Assembly (NCBI GenBank): GCA_003151475.1 | Contig: PLXQ01000065.1 | Coordinates: forward strand, 28,341 to 92,340 | Direction: 5' to 3' | From: Acidimicrobiaceae bacterium | GTDB lineage: Bacteria; Actinomycetota; Acidimicrobiia; Acidimicrobiales; UBA8190 | Length of the DNA stretch: 64,000 nucleotides | Shown: positions 1 to 9,432 of the stretch, piece after piece | Numbering within the stretch: position 1 is the first letter of the stretch | Layout: each line of letters starts with the position of its first letter | Position numbers and translations under genes: made by a program | The notes under the pieces: model-generated | Told to the model about the DNA's origin: nothing | What the model saw: the letters and a program-made list of their open reading frames with translations, nothing else | Database searches by the model: none

Positions 1-6
1 AAAGCA

Positions 7-249
7 ATGAAGATTCGACTTCGACATACACTCGCCGCCGTCGGGATCGCAGGTGTCCTCATCGGTGGCGGCACCGCCGTCGCCAGTGCCGCCACCAGCA
101 GTGCATCCACGACGCCGGCCTCGAGCAGCTCTTCGTCGGTCACCACGACACCATCGGCTGAGTCGCCGACGGCAGCTCCGTCCGGCGCTTCTTCGCACTG
201 CACCCACACGGGAAGCAATGCGAACAGCTCGTCCACCTCCGGTTCCTAG
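7..249 (+). CDS. small secreted Ser/Thr-rich protein
   Basis: Encodes 80 residues. Residues 1-29 look like a Sec signal peptide: a basic start (MKIRLRH), a hydrophobic core (AAVGIAGVLIGG) and a small-residue cut site near VASAA. The mature part is nearly all Ser, Thr, Ala and Pro, with one Cys, so it has no recognisable fold and is probably an exported low-complexity peptide. Only six bases precede the ATG in the window, so the ribosome site cannot be judged. A strong hairpin follows the stop codon. No family is recognised; the gene call rests on the signal peptide and the terminator. Confidence 0.6.
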   Translation: MKIRLRHTLAAVGIAGVLIGGGTAVASAATSSASTTPASSSSSSVTTTPSAESPTAAPSGASSHCTHTGSNANSSSTSGS

Positions 250-276
250 TCCCGGACGGCACGAACACCCAAGATA

Positions 277-314
277 GCGACACAGCTCCCGGATGACCCC
301 GGGAGCTGTGTCGC
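277..314. terminator. 16-bp perfect hairpin between convergent genes
   Basis: Bases 277-292 pair perfectly with 299-314 (outer arm GCGACACAGCTCCC), leaving a six-base loop. It lies between the stop codons of the small secreted protein (+) and the amidase (-). There is no T run, so it is either a stem-only terminator of the kind common in high-GC actinobacteria or a transcript-end stabiliser acting in both directions. Confidence 0.7.
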
Positions 315-328
315 GAACAGGACTCGCC

Positions 329-1315
329 CTACGGATTCGCCACGGTCGGGGTCGAGCCCGAGCCGGACGCCATGGTCGTCAGGAAGGAGGTGACGGCCTT
401 GGCCAGTGCGGTTGCCGCTTGTTGTTGGAAGTGGGGATCGATAAGCAGTGCGGCGTCAGTGGGATTCTGCATGTTCCCGCACTCGACCATGACCTTCGGT
501 ACCGTCGTCAGGTTCAGCCCCCCGAGGTCGTCGCGGGCAACGACGCCGTTCACCCCGTAGTAGTCGCTCACCGGCATGGGCGTCTCGGTGACGAAGGCGC
601 TGCGAACGTGGTCACCGAGAGCCTGTGACGAGCCGATCACGCTGTCGTTAACGCCGCTCGCCACCGGCTCGAGGATCGAGAAGCCGCGGCCATCGACGGG
701 TCCACCATCGGCGTGAATGGAGACCGCCACGTGGGCTCCGGCGCTGTTCACGATGCTCGCTCGTTGGGTGATGCACGGCCCGTAGCCAGCGTTTGTCGTT
801 CTGGTCAGAACCACGGTGGCCCCCTGGGCGCGCAGGAGGCCGGCCAGGTTCTGGGCGACGTTGAAGGCGAATTCCGCCTCCGAGTACCCACCGGCGTCGG
901 CGGTGCCGGTGGTGTCGCAGGCCTCTTCCTCGCGTCCGTTCCACACCGACCGGTTGATGTAGGAGGAGTGGTCCCAGTTGTCCCCGTTGTGACCAGGGTC
1001 GATACCGACGATCTTCCCGGCCAGGAGACCCTCGGCCGGGCCAGAGTGGCTGCCGGTGCCCGAGTGCCCCACCGGTGAGGCTCCGTGGTCCGCCCGGCGA
1101 ATGGAATCGTGACCCCCGCCGGGAGGTGCCGAGGGGCGCCGATGCCGAGTGGCGGTCCACGTGGCTCCGGCCAGTCCCACCCCGGCGATGGCACCCACCA
1201 CCGCCTTCATCAGTGTCCGCCGGCTGACACCACCGGCAGTGGACGATCCGGGGTCAACCGCCGCCGTGGTCCGTCCGCCGTGCGATGGGGACCGGTGCTT
1301 CGCGGGAGGCGACAC
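329..1315 (-). CDS. N-acetylmuramoyl-L-alanine amidase (Amidase_3), Tat-exported
   Basis: 328 residues from a GTG start. A twin-arginine motif (SRRTLMK, residues 31-37) followed by a hydrophobic stretch (VVGAIAGVGLAG) indicates Tat export. From about residue 101 the protein matches zinc amidases that cleave the bond between muramic acid and the peptide stem: GIDPGHNG carries the first zinc His (about 109), SEAEF the Glu ligand, SIHADGG the second His, and VMVECGNM near the C-terminus the catalytic Glu. All core residues are present. A Gly/His/Ser-rich linker joins signal and catalytic domain. It probably acts on the wall outside the membrane. It lies 36 bases downstream of the thioesterase and may be transcribed with it. 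Confidence 0.88.
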   Translation of the reverse strand: MSPPAKHRSPSHGGRTTAAVDPGSSTAGGVSRRTLMKAVVGAIAGVGLAGATWTATRHRRPSAPPGGGHDSIRRADHGASPVGHSGTGSHSGPAEGLLAGKIVGIDPGHNGDNWDHSSYINRSVWNGREEEACDTTGTADAGGYSEAEFAFNVAQNLAGLLRAQGATVVLTRTTNAGYGPCITQRASIVNSAGAHVAVSIHADGGPVDGRGFSILEPVASGVNDSVIGSSQALGDHVRSAFVTETPMPVSDYYGVNGVVARDDLGGLNLTTVPKVMVECGNMQNPTDAALLIDPHFQQQAATALAKAVTSFLTTMASGSGSTPTVANP

Positions 1316-1351
1316 ACCGAGAGCATGCCATGGGGGATTCGATCGCTTCGG

Positions 1352-2200
1352 TCAGGACGGCGGCCGCAAAAGAGCCAGCTGGCGCGCCAGAGCCACGAGA
1401 CGACCGCTGCTGTCGAACAGCTCGCCGTCTTCCTCGAGGAGTCCGCCCACCATCGAACGGGTGCGGAACATCCCCTGGAGCCAACCGGGCCGGGGACGAG
1501 CGCGGACATACACGGAGTACTGCAATGTCGGCACCCAACTGGCGGGAAATTTGTCCAACACCGCTGGTGGGAAGGCGTCGGCGAACAGCATCAACGAGGT
1601 CACGTCGGGCTGGCGTCCGTCGGCAAAGCGCGTCCAGCCTTCGATCCGCGCCTCCGTGTCGGATGTCGAGCCTGGGCTCTCCCCGTTGAGCCAGCCGAGG
1701 TTCGGGGCCAGCCGGACATCAAAATGCTGGAAGATCTCAGGCAGCCCGATCCCACTCGGGCCGGGACGGTCCCTGATCGACACGCACTGATCGAGCGGAG
1801 GAATCGACGGGGACGGGAAATCAATGCTCGGCCCCTCGAGGGTGTCGAGATCGCCGAGCACCGCTGTCGCCCGGACGTGCTCCCGACCACCTTGATGCAG
1901 AGCCATCTCGGCCACGGTGGACTGACGTCCTTTCTTGGCGACGTCCACCGTGATCTGCGCCGGACCGCCGGCGGGGGGCGAGAGAAAGGTGGCCGTCACG
2001 GCCAGGGTGTCCGGTCTTGACGTAGCCCTGGCGGCGGCGCCGCACAGGGCGGCGAGGAGGTAGCCGCCGTTCATGAAACCACCGATGCTCCAGGAACCGT
2101 CGAGATCAATGCTCCATCCGCCGTCCGACGGAGCGATCGCCGTGGCCCGGTCATAGTCGCTCGTCTCGCCCAGCACCGTCGACTCTGATTGAAAGGACAC
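1352..2200 (-). CDS. acyl-CoA thioesterase-like protein (double hotdog)
   Basis: 282 residues, GTG start. The N-terminal half has GGFMNGGYLLAAL followed by the strand pattern TATFLSPPAGGPAQITVDV and GRQSTVAEMALHQ, typical of actinobacterial thioesterase-family proteins with two hotdog domains (TesB-like or 4HBT_3). The C-terminal half (FDVRLAPNLGWLNG, then YSVYVRARPRPGW) fits the second hotdog. The likely reaction is hydrolysis of acyl-CoA, substrate unknown. The gene starts three bases after the stop codon of the MFS pump, so the two are almost certainly co-transcribed. Family assignment is good; physiological role is not known. Confidence 0.75.
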   Translation of the reverse strand: MSFQSESTVLGETSDYDRATAIAPSDGGWSIDLDGSWSIGGFMNGGYLLAALCGAAARATSRPDTLAVTATFLSPPAGGPAQITVDVAKKGRQSTVAEMALHQGGREHVRATAVLGDLDTLEGPSIDFPSPSIPPLDQCVSIRDRPGPSGIGLPEIFQHFDVRLAPNLGWLNGESPGSTSDTEARIEGWTRFADGRQPDVTSLMLFADAFPPAVLDKFPASWVPTLQYSVYVRARPRPGWLQGMFRTRSMVGGLLEEDGELFDSSGRLVALARQLALLRPPS

Positions 2201-2203
2201 GGC

Positions 2204-3697
2204 TTACTTCTCCTCTTCGCCGGGGGCGGGGACGATTGACGTGTGCGGCTGTCGTCCGGCGCCTTTCAGGAGAGCGGTGACCAACCCGGACAGAACGGCC
2301 AGGGTGGCGGCGAAGGCCCAGAGGTGGCGGAAGTTGACGAGGGCCGCTGCCGGTGAGTGCGGAGTTCCCAGGATCACCACCAGCAGGGCCACACCGATCG
2401 CCCCCCCGACCTGCCTGGCCGTCTGGTTCACGGCGCTGCCCACCCCGAAGCGCTCGATGTCCAGGCTCGAGACGGCCGCCGCGCTCAATACCGGGAACGT
2501 GAGCCCGATGCCGAGGCCCGTGATCAATGTTGCCGGGAGCCACCGGGTGACATACGAAGGGTGGAGCCCGATGGCCGTGGCATACCAGGTGAGGCCGCCG
2601 GCGAAGAAGCCGAAGCCGACCAACAGCACCGTCCGGAATCCGACCCGTTCGGCGGCGCGTCCCGCCGGTCCGGAGACGACAGCCACCACCAGGGGCCCCG
2701 GGGTGACAGCGAGGCCCGCCCTCAGGATCGAGTAGTGCCAGACACTGGTAAGGAACAAGATGTTTCCGAGCAGTATGGCGAAGAAGCCCATGGCGTAGAG
2801 CACGGTGGCGGGCGTTGGCCACGCTGAAGGAGCGGGACCGGAAGAGAGTCAGATCGAGCACCGGCTCGGGGTGACGTGACGACCGCCGTAAGAAGGCGGC
2901 ACCCATGACGACGGCCCCCACGAAGCAGACGACGACCCGCACGCTCGACCAGCCCCAGGTGGGTCCCTCGGTGATCCCGAGCACCAGTGCCGCCAGTGTG
3001 AAGCTCACGAGCACGACGCCGGCGTAGTCGGGCCTCGCTCCTGAGCTCACCGTCGTCGTCTCTGTCAGTACCCTGCGACCGACGAGATATCCGATGGCAC
3101 CGATGGGCAGGTTGACGAAGAACACCCACCGCCAACCGGGCCCAGAGACAAGAAGGCCGCCGAGCGACGGTCCGGTGGCGACGGCCAAGGCGCCGATGCC
3201 ACCCCCCACAGGGCCACCACTTGTGAACGACGCTCGCTCGGGAAGGCGCCGAGGAGAAGGCCGAGCGAGGCCGGCAACATGGCGGCGGCGCCACTGCCCT
3301 GGATGAAGCGACCGGCGACGAGCAGATCGACCGAGGGGGCGAGCCCGCACAGAGCCGACCCGACGGTAAATATGCCCAGTCCGATGAAGAACAGACGCCG
3401 ACGACCGAGCCGGTCAGCGCTGCGGCCGGCGGTGACGAGAAGCGACGCGAAAACAATGCTGTAGCCGGTGATGACCCAGGCGAGCGATGCCCGGGAGTCG
3501 TGGGGGAAGGAATGCTCGAGGGCCGGGAAGGCCACGTTCACGATCGAGAGATCGAGCGAAGCCATGAAGGCCCCGAGGGCGGTGACGACGAAGACGAGAT
3601 TCCGCCGCCGGGCCATGCTGCCGATGGCGGCGGAGGCCTCCGCCGCCGGGTCGGGCACGGAGCCGAGTTCAGCGCAGACCTGAGCGGCACTCGCCAT
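2204..3697 (-). pseudogene. MFS drug-efflux transporter (DHA2-like) with two compensating frameshifts
   Basis: The N-terminal part (start MASAAQ at 3697) reads ALGAFMASLDLSIVNVAF and GRSADRLGRRRLF, the standard start of EmrB/QacA-type 14-helix pumps. Near 3202-3207, in a run of six C, the frame shifts; the next segment (GWRWVFFVNLPIGAIG, ITEGPTWGW) is in another frame. At 2810-2812, in a GGG run, it shifts back and continues YAMGFFAILLGNILFL to the stop codon. One base lost and one gained restore the frame overall, leaving about 130 scrambled codons. All three pieces still look conserved, so this is either a recent mutation pair or a homopolymer sequencing error. It is divergent from an HxlR regulator that probably controls it. 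Confidence 0.8.
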
Positions 3698-3698
3698 A

Positions 3699-3739
3699 AG
3701 TGGGACTCTAAGGTATTGCGTTCTATTATGCAACCCACT
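3699..3739. promoter_or_regulatory. probable HxlR operator between divergent MFS and regulator genes
   Basis: The 53-base gap between the MFS start (3697) and the regulator start (3751) is AT-richer than its surroundings. It holds two nested inverted repeats: AGTGGG (3699-3704) with CCCACT (3734-3739), and TTGC (3716-3719) with GCAA (3730-3733). HxlR regulators usually bind such dyads in divergent control regions. Binding is inferred from position and symmetry. Confidence 0.45.
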
Positions 3740-3750
3740 AGCCTGAAACC

Positions 3751-4251
3751 ATGGAGAGAAAGAGTTTCGCCGACATGGAGTGCTCGATCGCCCAGTGCCT
3801 CGAGATCGTGGGCGAATGGTGGAGCATGCTGCTCGTGCGGGACGCCTTCCTCGGCGTCACTCGTTTCGACGCCTTTCAGCGGCGTCTCGGTATTTCGCGC
3901 AATATCCTCCGACAGCGCCTGACCCGGCTGGTCGAAGCCGGCGTCTTTGTGCGTGAGCCCTATTCCGAACACCCGCCGCGCTACGACTACCGCCTCACCG
4001 ACAAGGGGCGTGACCTGTGGCCCGTGCTCACCGCCATGAGGCAGTGGGGAGATCACTACTCGGCGCCGTCGGGCCCGCCGCTGGTGGTCACGCACAAGGG
4101 CTGCGGATCGTCGGCCGACGCCGTGCTCGTCTGCGGATCCTGCGGAGAGAGGGTGGGACCGAGAGACGTGCGGGCCGCGGCCGGACCCGGACTCACCAGG
4201 GGTCAGATCTTGCCGGTACGTCGGCCGTCGTCGGAGGGCGTCACCACGTAG
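3751..4251 (+). CDS. HxlR-family transcriptional regulator
   Basis: 166 residues. The N-terminal 100 residues form an HxlR winged helix: CSIAQCLEIVGEWWSMLLVRD, then RRLGISRNILRQRLTRL as the recognition helix-turn-helix, then YDYRLTDKGRDLWPVL. The C-terminal 60 residues carry two Cys pairs (GCGSS and VCGSCGERV) that could bind a metal or form a disulphide, an extension seen in some HxlR proteins. It is the first gene of a tight operon with a CMD protein (gap 9 bases) and an SDR, and is divergent from the MFS pump, which is its most likely target. Confidence 0.88.
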   Translation: MERKSFADMECSIAQCLEIVGEWWSMLLVRDAFLGVTRFDAFQRRLGISRNILRQRLTRLVEAGVFVREPYSEHPPRYDYRLTDKGRDLWPVLTAMRQWGDHYSAPSGPPLVVTHKGCGSSADAVLVCGSCGERVGPRDVRAAAGPGLTRGQILPVRRPSSEGVTT

Positions 4252-4260
4252 TCTCCGGCC

Positions 4261-4821
4261 ATGGCGACTCCACCCCGGCCGGTTCGCATCCCCCCGCTCC
4301 CCGAGAACGAGCGCGACGAGCGGACGAAGGAACTCCTCGGACCCCTCCAGCTGGACGGTGCCGATCTCAACATCTTCGCCACCCTCGTCCGCCATCCCCG
4401 ACTCTTCAAGCGGTGGTCGGCCTTCGGCGGAACACTCCTTGTCCGCGGCGAACTTCCCGCCCGTGACCGCGAGCTGCTCATCCTCAGGACGGCCTGGAAT
4501 TGCCGGGCCGAGTACGAATGGGGTCAACACATACGGATCGCCCGCACGTCGGGTCTCAGCGACGGGGAGATCACACGTGTGGTCGACGCACCCGAGGCGC
4601 CTGCCTGGTCGTCGCTCGAGGCCGCGCTCCTGCAGGCCTGTGACGAGTTGCATCAGGAGTCGTCCATCTCCGACGGGACGTGGCGCACCCTGGCCGAGCA
4701 CTACGACGAGCACCAGTTGATAGAGCTCTGCATGGTCGTCGGTCAGTACCACCTGGTGGCCTTCACCCTGAATTCGCTGGGGGTGGAGCGCGAACCCGGT
4801 GTCGAGGGATTTCCGCCGTGA
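4261..4821 (+). CDS. carboxymuconolactone decarboxylase family protein
   Basis: 186 residues, an all-helical AhpD/CMD-like protein. Residues 60-95 (RDRELLILRTAWNCRAEYEW, then GQH) match the core helix of the family in which NCRAEYEWGQH takes the place of the redox CxxC, so a thiol-peroxidase role is unlikely; members of this type are often annotated only as CMD-domain proteins linked to aromatic or alkyl degradation. The gene overlaps the following SDR by four bases (GTGA), implying coupled translation. Its substrate cannot be told from sequence. Confidence 0.8.
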   Translation: MATPPRPVRIPPLPENERDERTKELLGPLQLDGADLNIFATLVRHPRLFKRWSAFGGTLLVRGELPARDRELLILRTAWNCRAEYEWGQHIRIARTSGLSDGEITRVVDAPEAPAWSSLEAALLQACDELHQESSISDGTWRTLAEHYDEHQLIELCMVVGQYHLVAFTLNSLGVEREPGVEGFPP

Positions 4822-5594
4822 CGAAGAGACTCGAGGGCCGACGGGTCCTCATTGTGGGGGCGGGAACCCAGCGCAGTGACGACCCTGATGCACCGGTCGG
4901 CAACGGACGCGCCATCGCCGTCACGGCCGGGCGCGAAGGGGCCTCGCTGGTGCTCGCCGACCGCGACGAGCAGTCAGCGCGGGAGACGGCGACCCTTGTC
5001 GCCGCGGCTGGGGCCGACGCGTCTGTGATCGTCGGAGACGTATCCGACGAACAGGCGTGCGAGTCCATCGTCAGCGAGAGCCTCGACCGGCTCGGCGGCC
5101 TGGACGGCCTCGTGCTGAACGTCGGAATCGGAGAGGGTCGACGCCTGTCTGAAACCTCGGCGGCCCAGTGGGATCTCGTCTTCGCCGTGAATGTCCGGGC
5201 CCACTTCCTGCTCTCGAAGGCGGCTCTGCCCCATATGGGCGACGGTGGATCGATCGTCTACATCTCGTCTCTCGCCGGATTGAAACCGGGTAGCTCCCTC
5301 CCCGCATACGACAGCTCGAAGGCCGCCCTCTCGGGCCTGTGCCGCCACGTTGCCCTCGAAGGGTCGAGACAGGGCGTCCGGGCCAATGTGGTGGCGCCCG
5401 GACTGATCGACACTCCTCTCGGGAGACGGGCATCGGCGGGAAGGCCGTCGCGTAGCCGGACGCCCGTACCGCTCGGGCGTCAGGGCACCCCCTGGGAGGT
5501 GGCCGGGCCCGTCGTCTTTCTGCTGTCGGGGGACGCCGCCTATATCACCGGGCAGGTCCTGGCCGTCGACGGGGGCCTCTCGACTTTGGCCTGA
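4818..5594 (+). CDS. short-chain dehydrogenase/reductase with extended cofactor loop
   Basis: About 258 residues from a GTG start overlapping the CMD stop codon. The Rossmann fold is clear: strand-loop VLIVGAG, LADRD after beta-2 (an Asp there favours NAD), GDVSDE, NVG, then catalytic Ser in YISSLAG and the YxxxK pair in AYDSSKAAL. The C-terminus has GQVLAVDGGLS. The usual TGxxxGxG loop is stretched: after VGAG come about 14 residues (TQRSDDPDAPV) before GNGRAIAV. The enzyme probably oxidises or reduces a small alcohol or ketone with the neighbouring CMD protein. Substrate unknown. Confidence 0.85.
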   Translation: MTKRLEGRRVLIVGAGTQRSDDPDAPVGNGRAIAVTAGREGASLVLADRDEQSARETATLVAAAGADASVIVGDVSDEQACESIVSESLDRLGGLDGLVLNVGIGEGRRLSETSAAQWDLVFAVNVRAHFLLSKAALPHMGDGGSIVYISSLAGLKPGSSLPAYDSSKAALSGLCRHVALEGSRQGVRANVVAPGLIDTPLGRRASAGRPSRSRTPVPLGRQGTPWEVAGPVVFLLSGDAAYITGQVLAVDGGLSTLA

Positions 5595-5617
5595 CCGACC
5601 CGACCGACCGCCGATGA

Positions 5618-8086
5618 TTAGCGGCTCGGGTTCCCTACCGGGCTCGGTACGGGTGATGGTCCGGACGTGTCGAGCTTCTCCGAGGAGGGCGGTGACGAGA
5701 GAACCTCATGGTGAAACGGGATCGCCGCTGTCTCGCGCGAGCCGTCGGGCCCGCTGTCGATGGCCCACCGTTCGGTCGGGTTGAGCGTGGCCTTTCCGAC
5801 CCCGGCAGGTTCGGACTGGAAGGCGAGATCCTTCGCTGCTTTGGGTCTCGAGATGAAGTACCCCTGGGCCAGGTCACATCCGAGGTCCGACAGCAGTTCG
5901 AGGGTGGATCCGTCCTCGATACCCTCGGCCACCACCCGTAGTCCGAGGGCGTGGCCGAGATCGATGGTGGAGCGCACGAGCTCGTAGTCGCGCCCGCTCT
6001 GGTTGGCGGCAAGGCTGGCGATGAACGTGCGATCCAGCTTCAGTTCCCCGACGGCCAGATTGCTCAGATAGGCCAACGACGTGAACCCGGCCCCGAAGTC
6101 ATCGATGGAGACGACCAGGCCGAGGGCCCGGAGGTCCTCGATGACCCGACGTGACTTCTCGAATTCCGAGATGATGCTCGTCTCGGTGAGCTCGAGCACA
6201 AGGGCCGCGGCGGGGAGCCCGTAGCGCTCGAGAAGATGCCGGACGAGATCGGCGAATCCCTCGTCGAGCAGGTTGGTGGCCGATATGTTCACCGACACGG
6301 CCAGGTACCGCCCGCCGTCGCGCCATGTCGCGCACTGGGCCAGGGCTTCATCGAGCACGAGGGCCGTGATCGACCGCATGAGGCCGGCCTCCTCCGCCAA
6401 GGGCAGGAACTTGAGCGGTGGGATGAGGCCCATCTGGGGATGATCCCAGCGCAGCAACGCCTCGACGGCGAGGATCTCGCCGCTGCGGAGATCGAGTTGA
6501 GGCTGGTAGTGCAGGACGAGCTGGCGATCGTCGATGGCCACGCGCAGCTCTTCCATCAGCCGTAACCGGTCCCCGCCCTCGTCCAGGTCTGGTGCATAAA
6601 GGGCATAGGGGGAGCTTCCCAACTTGGCCCGGTACATGGCCACGTCGGCACACCACACAAGCCCGGCGCTGTCGCGTGCATCGGTGGGGGCCATGGCGAT
6701 GCCGATGCTGGCGCTGATCCTGGCGTTTACCACGTCCAGAACGAAGGGCTCTTCGAGGCTGGCCGTGAGCCTGTCGGCGACGGAAACGGCGTAGTCGGCA
6801 TCGCCGTCGACGAGGGCCACGGCGAATTCGTCCCCGCCGATCCGGACCAACAGATCGGAATCCCGCAGCGCACCGATCAACCGTGCTCCGAGCTGCTTGA
6901 GAAGCTGGTCACCGGCCGGGTGTCCGAAGGAATCGTTGATCTCCTTGAAGTTGTTGAGATCGACGAAGAGGAAGGCTAAGGGCCGATCGGGCGTGTCGGC
7001 CTTCAAGCAATCGGCGAAGAAGCTGTCGAGAACACGAAAGAGTTGCCGGCGGTTGCCCAGATCGGTGAGCTCGTCGGTGACCGATTGCCGGTGCCGTTCG
7101 TGGCTGAGAGCGCGCATTTCCCGCACCGACAGTGCCAGCCGGATCCCCACGGTGACGAGCGCGGCGGTAGCCAGTCCGACGGCCACAGCGCTCACGTGGT
7201 GCAGGGAGCCGATGAAGAGGATGACGAGGGCGGCGCCGGCGGCGAGATTGGGCAAAAGATATCCGGCCTGCTTCTGCTCGGTCAGCGGGTTCGAGGGTTT
7301 TGGACGAACCCAGACGGCCATGGAGATCATGAGGATGGCGATCGGCCAGGCGATCTGCTGGGCCGTGTTGCTCACCCATGAGCTGGACCCGAACAGGGCG
7401 AAGGTATCGCCGACGACATTGGCCCCGATTCCTACGGCCAGGAACATCCACGGGGTCTTCGGACGTCCCGACAGGATGGCGGTGCCGCCCACCACCAGAC
7501 AGAGCAGAAGCAGATCCCCGATGGGATACGCCAGGTGCGTCGCCGTCGCAAGGACACCTCCGCCCGTGGAGTGCACGATCGAGTGGAAGGCGAACGCAGA
7601 GCACACGGCGGCCGCCCCCAGGCCGGCCACGATCCCGTCCAGCCAGTCAGGCGTCGTCAGTCTCCTCACCTCGCCCCGCATGAATGTCACGATCCCCACG
7701 TAGGCGACTGGGTAGAAGGCCAGATAGAAGGCGTCCGCCCATGAGGGAGTGGCCGGCGTGGCACCCCCCAGGGATTCGATGGTCAGGGTCAGGTCGCCGA
7801 TGGCCCACAAGGCGATGCTCAGTCCGAGAGCCAGTGCCACCATTCGCCCCCGTTGTCCGACAAAGCCCCGGGCGATGGCCATGGCGCAGAGGACGACCTC
7901 CCACACCACGACCCCCCAGCCGTCGAGCCACGTCCAGTTGGAGCCGTTGGGACGGATGATCAGCGAGGCGAAATAGGCGACGAGCAGGAGCCCCGCCAGG
8001 CCGTAGGCGGCCCACAGAATCTTCCGGGCGGAGCCGTCACCGGCCGGCGGCCGGTCGCCCGCAGTCCGGAGAAGCGACGAAGACAT
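5618..8086 (-). CDS. membrane GGDEF-EAL c-di-GMP turnover protein
   Basis: 822 residues. Residues 20-315 hold about nine hydrophobic segments, a membrane sensor region resembling MASE-type domains. The GGDEF domain follows (TDELTDLGNRRQLF, FLFVDLNNFKEINDSFGH, RIGGDEFAVAL), with the active GGDEF motif intact. The EAL domain is also complete: VEALLRW, ELTETSI, SIDDFGAGF, ELKLDRTFI and VVAEGIED. It could make and break c-di-GMP. The last 60 residues are Pro/Ser-rich. It is a paralogue of the protein at 12174-14621 with the same layout and a similar TW.DGW motif near the first helices. It converges on the SDR gene with only 23 bases between. Confidence 0.93.
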   Translation of the reverse strand: MSSSLLRTAGDRPPAGDGSARKILWAAYGLAGLLLVAYFASLIIRPNGSNWTWLDGWGVVVWEVVLCAMAIARGFVGQRGRMVALALGLSIALWAIGDLTLTIESLGGATPATPSWADAFYLAFYPVAYVGIVTFMRGEVRRLTTPDWLDGIVAGLGAAAVCSAFAFHSIVHSTGGGVLATATHLAYPIGDLLLLCLVVGGTAILSGRPKTPWMFLAVGIGANVVGDTFALFGSSSWVSNTAQQIAWPIAILMISMAVWVRPKPSNPLTEQKQAGYLLPNLAAGAALVILFIGSLHHVSAVAVGLATAALVTVGIRLALSVREMRALSHERHRQSVTDELTDLGNRRQLFRVLDSFFADCLKADTPDRPLAFLFVDLNNFKEINDSFGHPAGDQLLKQLGARLIGALRDSDLLVRIGGDEFAVALVDGDADYAVSVADRLTASLEEPFVLDVVNARISASIGIAMAPTDARDSAGLVWCADVAMYRAKLGSSPYALYAPDLDEGGDRLRLMEELRVAIDDRQLVLHYQPQLDLRSGEILAVEALLRWDHPQMGLIPPLKFLPLAEEAGLMRSITALVLDEALAQCATWRDGGRYLAVSVNISATNLLDEGFADLVRHLLERYGLPAAALVLELTETSIISEFEKSRRVIEDLRALGLVVSIDDFGAGFTSLAYLSNLAVGELKLDRTFIASLAANQSGRDYELVRSTIDLGHALGLRVVAEGIEDGSTLELLSDLGCDLAQGYFISRPKAAKDLAFQSEPAGVGKATLNPTERWAIDSGPDGSRETAAIPFHHEVLSSPPSSEKLDTSGPSPVPSPVGNPSR

Positions 8087-8155
8087 GAGACGACATGTCG
8101 ACCATCGGGAGCACTATCTGAAGGTATTCGCCCTCATCGGCGAACTGGGGCCTCG

Positions 8156-9352
8156 TCAGAGGATCACCGGCAGCCTGTGCCACCCCCGGACGGTCGTGGT
8201 GTGCACCCGCTCGGCGTTCTCGTGGTCGACCTCCCAGTCGGGGAACCGGGCGAGCACCTCCTCGAGCGCCACCCGGCCCTCCAGCCGGGCGAGCGCCGCC
8301 CCCATGCAGAAATGGAGCCCGAATCCGAAGGACACGTGATGGTCGATGGTCCGCTCGACATCGAAGCGGTCGGGGTCGGCGAACTGGCGCTCATCGCGAT
8401 TGCCGGCCGCATTGAGCATCAGGAGGACCGAGCCCTCGGGCACCGTGGTGCCATGGAGCTCGACGTCGCGTGACACATAGCGGGCCTGGACCGGAGACGG
8501 CGCCTCGTAGCGCAGGATCTCTTCGATGGCGCCCGGTATCAGACCCGGGTTCCCCACCAGACGGTGACGCTGGTCGGGGTGGGCCCCGAGGAGCGATCCT
8601 GTCCAGCCGATCAGCTTGGTCGTGGTCTCGTTTCCGGCGGCTGCCAGTAAGAGCGCGTAGTTGAGGATCTCCTCCTCGTCGAGGTGCCGTTGCGTGCCCT
8701 GGTCGTCCTCGAACGTCGTCTCGATCAGATCGGTCATGAGGTCATCGGACGGGTGGTGCCGTCGGAACGAGATGTACTCGGCGAAATTCGATGTGTCGGT
8801 CGACCGGACCGTTTCTCTGTGATCCGGCGCACGACCCTCCTCGATGCGCAGCCCCTCATCGAAGTGGTCCCGCACCGCTTCCTGGTCCTCTTCGGGGATC
8901 CCCAGCATGGCGCTGATCACCCGCATGGGAAGGTCCGCCCCCAGGTCCCGGACGAAGTCGAAACCGCTGCTGCCGACGAAGGGGTCGAGCGCGGTGGCGC
9001 AGTACTCACGCATCCGGTCTTCGAGAACCGACACCCGCCGGGCGGTGAACACCCGGGCCATCAGTCGGCGGTGCAGGTTGTGCAGGGGCGGATCTTCGAA
9101 GATGAACATGCCCCTCGGGACGACCATCCCCGACCGGATGATCTCGAGCACCGTTCCCCGCTCGGAGCGGAAGGTCTGCCAGTCGATGGAACAGGACTCG
9201 ACATCGGCGAAACGGCTCACGGCGTAGAAGTCGAGTGACTCGTTGTAATACAGCGGGGCCTCGTCGCGCAGCCGCCGAAAGACCGGGTACGGGTCGGCAT
9301 CGATCTCGAAGTCGTAGGGGTCGTAATAGATATCGCTCTTCGAGTTCACCAT
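8156..9352 (-). CDS. cytochrome P450
   Basis: About 398 residues from the ATG at 9352 (MVNSKSDIYYDPYDFE); the upstream in-frame extension is Arg-rich and unlikely to be translated. It is a soluble bacterial class I type P450. The I-helix oxygen-binding motif is LLAAAGNETTT, the K-helix EEILRYEAP has the ExxR pair, and the haem loop is FGFGLHFCMGAAL with the Cys ligand in place. N-terminal ADPYPVFRRLRDEAP is typical of actinobacterial CYP families. It needs a ferredoxin and reductase not encoded nearby. The substrate is unknown; a sterol, terpenoid or xenobiotic is possible. Confidence 0.93.
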   Translation of the reverse strand: MVNSKSDIYYDPYDFEIDADPYPVFRRLRDEAPLYYNESLDFYAVSRFADVESCSIDWQTFRSERGTVLEIIRSGMVVPRGMFIFEDPPLHNLHRRLMARVFTARRVSVLEDRMREYCATALDPFVGSSGFDFVRDLGADLPMRVISAMLGIPEEDQEAVRDHFDEGLRIEEGRAPDHRETVRSTDTSNFAEYISFRRHHPSDDLMTDLIETTFEDDQGTQRHLDEEEILNYALLLAAAGNETTTKLIGWTGSLLGAHPDQRHRLVGNPGLIPGAIEEILRYEAPSPVQARYVSRDVELHGTTVPEGSVLLMLNAAGNRDERQFADPDRFDVERTIDHHVSFGFGLHFCMGAALARLEGRVALEEVLARFPDWEVDHENAERVHTTTVRGWHRLPVIL

Positions 9353-9432
9353 CACACCATGATCATGCTCACTTTGCCGTGGTCGTGCCACACAGTCGTG
9401 GCGGGCGGAGGCACCCGCCGCTGAAACGCGGC

